A stretch of DNA of 64,000 nucleotides from Sutcliffiella horikoshii (GTDB taxonomy: Bacteria > Bacillota > Bacilli > Bacillales > Bacillaceae_I), in NCBI RefSeq assembly GCF_021991925.1, contig NZ_RXZI01000009.1:1-64000 (forward strand), read 5' to 3'. Every line of letters begins with the position of its first letter. Within the stretch, counting starts at the first letter, position 1. A model generated the notes under the pieces. It searched no databases and was not told where the DNA came from. It saw nothing but the letters and a program-made list of their open reading frames with translations. Made by a program: the position numbers and the translations under genes. Shown here piece by piece: positions 59,176 to 64,000 of this stretch.

Positions 59176-60476
59176 CTAAATTAATCTCATCGTTTACGAT
59201 GTTTTCTTCCTTACAATGGCTCTTTTTCATTTTTGCCAATACGGTCGTGGTCCCGCTTTCGATCGGGGCTGCTTTTGATGTGTCACCGGAAGTAAGTCGG
59301 ATGATGCTGAGTGCCTCCCTCCTTTTCACGGGGCTTGCGTGCATCTTCCAAGGGTGGATGGGCCACCGTTACCCGCTATTAGAAGGGCATTCTGGTTTGT
59401 TATGGGGTGTGATGCTGAATCTTGGGCTCACTGCTTCCTCTCTAGGAATGAGTTTCACAGAAATTGGCGGGGGTGTCGCGACAGGACTGTTGCTTGCCGG
59501 AGGGTTCACGATGCTGCTTGCGGTGTTCGGCTGGACGTCAGTCTTACCTCGTATTTTTACTCCGATGGTCATGACGGTGTACCTCTTCCTATTAACCTTC
59601 CAATTGATGATGGTATTTTTCCAAGGGATGCTTGGCATAACAGAGGATGGCGTGATGGATGTGCCAGTCAGCATCCTGTCTGTTGTACTTGTTATTTTTG
59701 TAAGTATGTTAAAAATAAAAGCGCCGAGGGTAATTGGGAACTTCGCGATCCTCATCGGGATTATCGTGGGGTGGATAGCTTATGCGTTGCTGTTCCCATG
59801 TAGTGGTCAGGAGGCGCCTGCTGCTACCTTCGCATTTGACCTATTCCCGCTCGGGGCACCGAACTTGGAATACGGGATTATTGCGGTCGCCTTTTTTGCC
59901 GGGGTGTTAAATCTGAGTAATACGATTGCATCCGTCCAGGCTGCAGCTGACCTTTATGGGGAGACTGCTAAACCAGGGCAATTCCGGAATTCTTTCTTTT
60001 TCACCGGACTTTTTTCAGTGATTGCGTCCCTGTTTGGGCTCGTTCCATACACGCCGTTCACATCGACGATCGGATTTTTGCAGAGTACCAGGATATTAGA
60101 CCGGAAGCCGTTTTTCATAGGTGGCATCATGCTTGCAGCCATTGGCCTTGTACCACCTTTGACCTCTTTCTTGGTGACGATGCCGATGACGGTTGGGAAC
60201 GCCGTACTGTTTGTAGCGTACCTTCAATTGTTCGGGACTGCGTATGGTAGTTTACGTGGCGCTGTTTTCAACTCCGATACCATTTTTCGTTTGGCCGCGC
60301 CTGTGTTGTTGGGAGTGTGCTTGATGAACACCTCGCCGGCTGTTTTCGGACCGTTGCCAGTGCTCTTGCAACCGTTCTTGGAGAATGGATTGATCATGGG
60401 CGTGCTGCTTTCGATTGTGTTGGAGAAGGTGACGAATTGGGGACAGTTTGAGGATAAGATGGTGGAGCATAGCTAA
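59172..60476 (+). CDS. NCS2 family purine/pyrimidine permease
   Basis: 434 residues, 14 hydrophobic segments. NTVVVPLSIGAAFDVSP, GHSGLLWGVMLNLG, the TM8-loop ANTIAS-like segment LSNTIASVQAAADLYGE, and VPYTPFTSTIGFLQSTRI match the UraA/xanthine permease (NCS2) family. The usual QxxG signature of TM8 is replaced here, as in YwdJ-like members, so the substrate (uracil, xanthine or another base) is unclear. Start overlaps the small peptide gene by 4 nt. Own terminator. Confidence 0.8.
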   Translation: MTKLISSFTMFSSLQWLFFIFANTVVVPLSIGAAFDVSPEVSRMMLSASLLFTGLACIFQGWMGHRYPLLEGHSGLLWGVMLNLGLTASSLGMSFTEIGGGVATGLLLAGGFTMLLAVFGWTSVLPRIFTPMVMTVYLFLLTFQLMMVFFQGMLGITEDGVMDVPVSILSVVLVIFVSMLKIKAPRVIGNFAILIGIIVGWIAYALLFPCSGQEAPAATFAFDLFPLGAPNLEYGIIAVAFFAGVLNLSNTIASVQAAADLYGETAKPGQFRNSFFFTGLFSVIASLFGLVPYTPFTSTIGFLQSTRILDRKPFFIGGIMLAAIGLVPPLTSFLVTMPMTVGNAVLFVAYLQLFGTAYGSLRGAVFNSDTIFRLAAPVLLGVCLMNTSPAVFGPLPVLLQPFLENGLIMGVLLSIVLEKVTNWGQFEDKMVEHS

Positions 60477-60504
60477 TCCTGAGGTGGATTGGCTATGCTT
60501 TTTT
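60466..60504 (+). terminator. Terminator of the NCS2 operon
   Basis: AGCATAGCTAATCC/GGATTGGCTATGCT stem (14 bp, one mismatch, includes the stop codon) and six T. Confidence 0.85.
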
Positions 60505-60603
60505 CATATCGGGATTTTTTTGAGGATGGTTTGTACCAAATATGTTTCGCTTCTCCTTTCCAGTGGTAAGATAGTAACCATCAAGAACTAGGGGGAAACC
60601 GTC

Positions 60604-61125
60604 ATTCGCCAGATAGAATTCAAGTACGAAGTCACAAGACATGCTTTATCCGCTCTGGTTGATCATTTTAAACCTTGGCGTTATGGAAGGAGCCTCTTTT
60701 ATATAGGAGCCTTGATTTTCAGCATCTATTCCTTTATTGACCTGCTTCAGATGTACGGAGAAATCCCTACCGGACTCTTTATCATGTCCGCTGTGATGGC
60801 ATTTCTCGTTCCATTCGCTGTTGCGTTTCTTTTAATAAGGGTGGTCACTTTTCTTGCTGGAGTCATTTTGTTAAGGAAGCCAATTTATGATGAGGAAATG
60901 GTAGTACGCTATCAGGAGGGAGACGACTACTTCCTTGCGGGTAAAGAACAATCGAGGTTCAACTTTTCCAACCAAACGGAAATGATCGAAACAAAGGACT
61001 ACTACATACTTTTTAAAGGGAAACTTTTGCAAGACGGGATTGCCATTCCAAAACTGTCATCGCTTGATGAGGGGTATAAGGAGAGAGTCCAGTTTCTAAT
61101 CAGTAGCATACAGAGGAAAAAATGA
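60604..61125 (+). CDS. YcxB-like membrane protein with probable ATT start
   Basis: 173 residues from ATT at 60604, with GGGGG about 8 nt before; the same frame runs back to a stop at 60588 with no ATG, GTG or TTG. A later TTG (60712) lies inside TM1. The opening reads (M)RQIEFKYEVTRHALSALVDHF, two TM segments follow, then a YcxB-like domain (FSNQTEMIETKDYYILFKGKLLQDGIAIPK). It parallels the gene at 46028. A mutated GTG two codons earlier (GTC) is the alternative. Confidence 0.6.
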   Translation: MRQIEFKYEVTRHALSALVDHFKPWRYGRSLFYIGALIFSIYSFIDLLQMYGEIPTGLFIMSAVMAFLVPFAVAFLLIRVVTFLAGVILLRKPIYDEEMVVRYQEGDDYFLAGKEQSRFNFSNQTEMIETKDYYILFKGKLLQDGIAIPKLSSLDEGYKERVQFLISSIQRKK

Positions 61126-61127
61126 AC

Positions 61128-61162
61128 AAGAAGCCTTTCGCGGATGCAGAAAGGCTTTTTGC
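61128..61162 (+). terminator. Terminator of the YcxB-like gene
   Basis: AAGCCTTTC/GAAAGGCTT stem with 9-nt loop, then TTTTGCTTTC; 2 bp after the stop. Confidence 0.75.
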
Positions 61163-61169
61163 TTTCTCT

Positions 61170-61526
61170 CTATTCCTCAAAATAACAGACCCCAAGGATA
61201 TGACCGTCCGGATCCTTGAACTCAAAGGACAGCACTGTGCCATAATCCACCACGTCTTCTACCTCCACCCCGTTCTCCTGCAGTGTATGATGCGCACCAT
61301 ATATATCCGAAGAATAGAAGTTCAATAGACAATGGGATGCTGGTGTCACTTTCTCTGCGCGCACAAGTGTCAAGGGCGTCTCCCCCATCTCGATTGCCGC
61401 ATAACCGTTTTCTTCGTCATGCCATCTGACTGAAAAGCCCAGTACCTCCGTGTACCAAGTGATGGACTTTTCCATGTCGGAAACCTCTAGGAATACTGTA
61501 TCAATCCTTTTGAATAATGCACTCAT
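61170..61526 (-). CDS. VOC superfamily (glyoxalase-like) protein
   Basis: 118 residues. TVFLEVSDMEKSITWYTEVLGFSVRWHDEENG is the first beta-alpha-beta-beta unit and DYGTVLSFEFKDPDGHILGVCYF the second, with Glu near the end. Could be a lyase, dioxygenase or antibiotic-binding protein; no ligand assigned. Last gene of the operon, 1 nt after the GNAT stop. Confidence 0.82.
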   Translation of the reverse strand: MSALFKRIDTVFLEVSDMEKSITWYTEVLGFSVRWHDEENGYAAIEMGETPLTLVRAEKVTPASHCLLNFYSSDIYGAHHTLQENGVEVEDVVDYGTVLSFEFKDPDGHILGVCYFEE

Positions 61527-61527
61527 G

Positions 61528-62079
61528 CTATCTGCTCCTTTCTTTAAATTCTTCGTGCGTCAGGCCGAATAACAACACATCATGGTAGCCCCCATCTGTG
61601 TATACCATATTACGCAAGCGTCCCTCTTCCACAAATCCGAGACGTTCATGCAACTTAATAGAGCCTTCGTTAAAGGCGTACACATGGGCATTTACCTTTT
61701 GATATCTTAGTTCCCCGAAAAAGTAGCGAAGAACGACCAGGACTGCATCACTCGCATATCCTTTTTTCCAATGCTCCCGGAAAATACTGACACCATAGCT
61801 GAACGTGCCATTTTGAGGATCGCAACTGTTTGTGCTGATGCTACCGACAAGTTCACCCGCAAAGTTCTCGATAGCAAGCCTGAAGTTATGGCCATCCCAG
61901 CCCTTTTCGGACTCCCTTTCTGTCCATCTTTTGGTGCCCTCTTCCGACCTTGGCCCATAGATGGCGTCATTCAATCTGGCAATCTCTGAATCCATTCCGT
62001 CCTGGTGGAATCTTTCCCAATCTGAAGGCTGGATCGGTCGCAAACGAACGGCTGCACCTTCCCATATATGAAAAGCCAT
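61528..62079 (-). CDS. GNAT N-acetyltransferase, RimJ/RimL type
   Basis: 183 residues. WEGAAVRLRPIQPSDWERFHQ, SYGVSIFREHWKKGYASDAVLVVL and YAFNEGSIKLHERLGFVEEGRLR are all present. Fourth gene of the HAD/GNAT/membrane protein/GNAT/VOC operon, preceded by TAGAACAAG-type sequence with a GGAGG site and followed by a 1-nt gap to the VOC gene. Confidence 0.83.
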   Translation of the reverse strand: MAFHIWEGAAVRLRPIQPSDWERFHQDGMDSEIARLNDAIYGPRSEEGTKRWTERESEKGWDGHNFRLAIENFAGELVGSISTNSCDPQNGTFSYGVSIFREHWKKGYASDAVLVVLRYFFGELRYQKVNAHVYAFNEGSIKLHERLGFVEEGRLRNMVYTDGGYHDVLLFGLTHEEFKERSR

Positions 62080-62094
62080 ACTTGTTCTACCTCC

Positions 62095-62754
62095 TTATCT
62101 GCGATACTCCGTCAAATAGTCCCCCAAGGCCTCCAAGCTGTTAATGCTAGAAATCTCATTCTCCTGCAATTGAAGGATCCTGTTCTCATAGCTGATTGCA
62201 AAATGATGGAGAGGAACTTCATTATCCTTTAATGCTTGTAACAGAAAGAAAGCACGTTCGACTTCCCTCTCGCTGTTCGCGCTGTTCACTCGGATATTTT
62301 CAACGGAGACTCCCACTTCAACTGTTACATGCTTTTTATAATCAGCCCCTATTACTTCTTTGGGTTCTGTTTCAGGAAACATCAAACTAACCCCATAATT
62401 AGAGGGATTCGGATAATACTTTTCAATGATTGGGCCAATCTCCTCGTTTGCCGTATAACTCCAAACCTCGAATCCATACCCATCTTCCGTTTCACCTGTG
62501 TACCGGTTCTGCCCAACATAAGATAAAATATTTGGCGCATCTTTTGCATACGCATAAGCGTGATATTTTCTTGTGTTGAAAAAATCAAACGAGATATCTT
62601 CGATGACAAAATCTTTCCCATACTTTTCTTCCAAATAGGCTTCAAAAGCCTGCTTTTTCGTCCAAAGCCCCCAAGGCGATCCCCAAAAGACAAACGACAG
62701 GAGCAAGGCCAGAATGATTCCCACTGAACCCCACCATAAAATTTTCCGCTTCAG
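62095..62754 (-). CDS. Membrane-anchored protein with probable CTG start
   Basis: 219 residues from CTG at 62754, 1 nt after the upstream stop and 7 nt after GGAGGA; the only conventional start (TTG 62796) lies 41 nt inside the upstream gene without a good ribosome site. The chain begins (M)KRKILWWGSVGIILALLLSF, one TM, followed by a soluble extracytoplasmic part with EAYLEEKYGKDFVIEDISFDFF. No family recognised; resembles small YfjT/YhbF-type anchors only by shape. Confidence 0.6.
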   Translation of the reverse strand: MKRKILWWGSVGIILALLLSFVFWGSPWGLWTKKQAFEAYLEEKYGKDFVIEDISFDFFNTRKYHAYAYAKDAPNILSYVGQNRYTGETEDGYGFEVWSYTANEEIGPIIEKYYPNPSNYGVSLMFPETEPKEVIGADYKKHVTVEVGVSVENIRVNSANSEREVERAFFLLQALKDNEVPLHHFAISYENRILQLQENEISSINSLEALGDYLTEYRR

Positions 62755-62755
62755 C

Positions 62756-63316
62756 TTACATTCCTCCAGCTTTTCGTTTTTCCCAATCCTCTGCAAGCAT
62801 TCCGTACACTGCGTGATCTACATAATGGTCATACAGCCATTCCCCTTGACGGATTTTCCCTTCCAACGTAAATCCTAGTCTTTCTGGAATCGACCTGCTT
62901 TTCACATTCTCCACCGCAGCACGGATATCGACCCGGTTCATCCCTAGTTCCGTGATGGCATAGTCCGTCAACGCTTCCGCCACTCTTGTCATGATGCCAT
63001 TCCCTTGATAATCCTTATCCAGCCAATAGCCGATTGTTACCACTTTATTGGTCCAGTCAAGTGTGTTGTAGCCTGCTACACCAACAATTTCGCCTTTATA
63101 AAGGATCAATGTGGTCATTGATTTATTTTCCGCATACCCTTGTCTCGTTCCTTTTATAAAATCCCTGGAGTCCTCCACTTTTTTTGTAAAGTCCAGCCAT
63201 GGCAGCCACTCGCGCAAATAGTCCCTGGAGTTGTCGGTAATTTTAAAAAGTCGCTCCGCATCTTTTTCCTCCGCTAGTTTCAAAGATAGTTCCTCATCAA
63301 TTTTATGTATGAACAT
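62756..63316 (-). CDS. GNAT N-acetyltransferase, RimL/YdaF type
   Basis: 186 residues. DYLREWLPWLDFTKKVEDSRDFI, IGYWLDKDYQGNGIMTRVAEALTDYA and NVKSRSIPERLGFTLEG are characteristic of YdaF-like ribosomal-type acetyltransferases. Starts 13 nt after the HAD gene and ends 1 nt before the CTG start of the next gene. Confidence 0.85.
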   Translation of the reverse strand: MFIHKIDEELSLKLAEEKDAERLFKITDNSRDYLREWLPWLDFTKKVEDSRDFIKGTRQGYAENKSMTTLILYKGEIVGVAGYNTLDWTNKVVTIGYWLDKDYQGNGIMTRVAEALTDYAITELGMNRVDIRAAVENVKSRSIPERLGFTLEGKIRQGEWLYDHYVDHAVYGMLAEDWEKRKAGGM

Positions 63317-63329
63317 GGTTGTGTTCCCC

Positions 63330-64000
63330 CTAAATGATTTGTAGTTTTTTCAATGCATAGTCAATTCCATCTTCACTAGATTTCTTGGTGACAAAGTCAG
63401 CAACCGATTTCAACCTTTCACTGCCGTTCCCCATTGCTATGCCGCATCCCACAAGCTCGAGCATGTCGATGTCATTCTCCCCGTCCCCGAAGGCGACTGC
63501 CTCGGACTTGTCGATACCGAAGTAGTTTAGTAGTTTCATAATCGCAACAGATTTAGAAACATCCTCTTGCAATACATTCAAGATATATGGATGCCACCTC
63601 CTGAATGTCAGGTGAGGGAATCGTTCCGTGTATGGCTCTATCATGTCTTCTGCTGCAAACAAGCACATGAGATAGACTTCCTGTTCTTTGGTGTGGTCCA
63701 TCACCGAATAGTCCTCTAACCCTAGTATCCCCAGTGTTTCTTTCAAAGCTTGTGCGATCCGCGGTTCTTCCACCCCGTTCATATGGAAGCCTTCCGTATA
63801 AAAAGAAAGTCCGTGTTTTTGTTCCGAAGCGAACTGAACCACTTCTTCCATCACTTTTTTATCGAGCGGAATCTTGTGAATGACCTCTTCTAGATGCTTC
63901 GCATAGCCTCCATTGGCAGTGATAAACGTGTCAATTCCAAGTTCCCGAATCTCCTCGCACATGGACAATGGTCTGCCGGTTGCAGCAACCACGATAATCC
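63330..64000 (-). CDS. Cof-type HAD hydrolase (partial, runs off the window)
   Basis: At least 223 residues are inside; the DxD motif at the N-terminus lies beyond the right edge. Visible are ATGRPLSMCEEI, the C2 cap domain (about 40-160), AVAFGDGENDIDMLELVGCGIAMGNG (motif IV) and GIDYALKKL. Cof enzymes dephosphorylate sugar phosphates or flavin/vitamin intermediates. First visible gene of the five-gene operon. Confidence 0.87.
   Translation of the reverse strand, partial: IIVVAATGRPLSMCEEIRELGIDTFITANGGYAKHLEEVIHKIPLDKKVMEEVVQFASEQKHGLSFYTEGFHMNGVEEPRIAQALKETLGILGLEDYSVMDHTKEQEVYLMCLFAAEDMIEPYTERFPHLTFRRWHPYILNVLQEDVSKSVAIMKLLNYFGIDKSEAVAFGDGENDIDMLELVGCGIAMGNGSERLKSVADFVTKKSSEDGIDYALKKLQII

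Overview
The window looks like chromosomal DNA from a low-to-moderate GC Gram-positive of the Bacillus group (Bacillaceae). Shine-Dalgarno sites are strong and purine-rich, intrinsic terminators are numerous, and many products resemble Bacillus families: YfjN-type Dus2, RlmCD, PtsG, YeeI/YebC2, YkgA-type DDAH, a YdbD-like Mn-catalase, GvpU, RsbR-like STAS proteins and DUF3231. I cannot name the species. No rRNA, tRNA, CRISPR array, transposase or phage module was seen. Most genes lie on the minus strand in short operons; the plus-strand blocks are at about 15.4-16.3, 20.2-25.2, 35.0-37.1, 54.4-55.7 and 59.0-61.1 kb.

Region by region. 0-9 kb: a 52-bp hairpin array, a staygreen homologue, dus2, a lipoprotein, an MFS carrier, a divergent BCCT carrier, an MscS channel and a XylR_N/V4R-like STAS protein. 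9-12 kb: rlmCD, then a MazF-type toxin-antitoxin pair bracketed by direct-repeat blocks of 21-bp units. 12-20 kb: GNAT enzymes (one fused to DUF402), a secreted HNH nuclease, a nitroreductase behind a Fur box, HIT and DDAH-like enzymes. 20-27 kb: DUF3231, LysE, an orphan GvpU, MFS and amino-acid carriers, and a DJ-1/NUDIX/NUDIX operon. 27-34 kb: a membrane Lon-like protease, several tiny membrane proteins, and an ArsR/SRPBCC/FNR operon with a 44-bp palindromic operator. 35-38 kb: ptsG and an Mn-catalase. 39-44 kb: small membrane proteins and lipoproteins around an ABC permease pair with no ATPase or binding protein in the window. 44-54 kb: a GNAT/SDR operon headed by a structured RNA candidate, a P-loop kinase, HAD, DUF4269, DUF4181, GAF-STAS and DinB proteins. 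54-64 kb: a tandem ACT-like paralogue pair, overlapping GNATs, yebC2, a LysR regulator divergent from a small-protein/NCS2-permease operon, and a final operon of Cof-HAD, GNAT, membrane protein, GNAT and VOC genes.

The strongest unexplained signals are non-coding. First, at 45284-45516 (minus) a promoter, a roughly 200-nt RNA with nested helices plus a crossing 8-9-bp helix (pseudoknot), and an intrinsic terminator sit directly upstream of an SDR-GNAT operon. Second, four unrelated families of intergenic tandem repeats all have an exact 21-bp period. Third, two 52-bp arrays differ in sequence but share hairpin architecture. Fourth, a ~105-bp element occurs three times with an identical 68-bp internal spacing. 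Several genes also have their best-placed start at a non-ATG/GTG/TTG codon. All function calls are by reading; no database or folding software was used.
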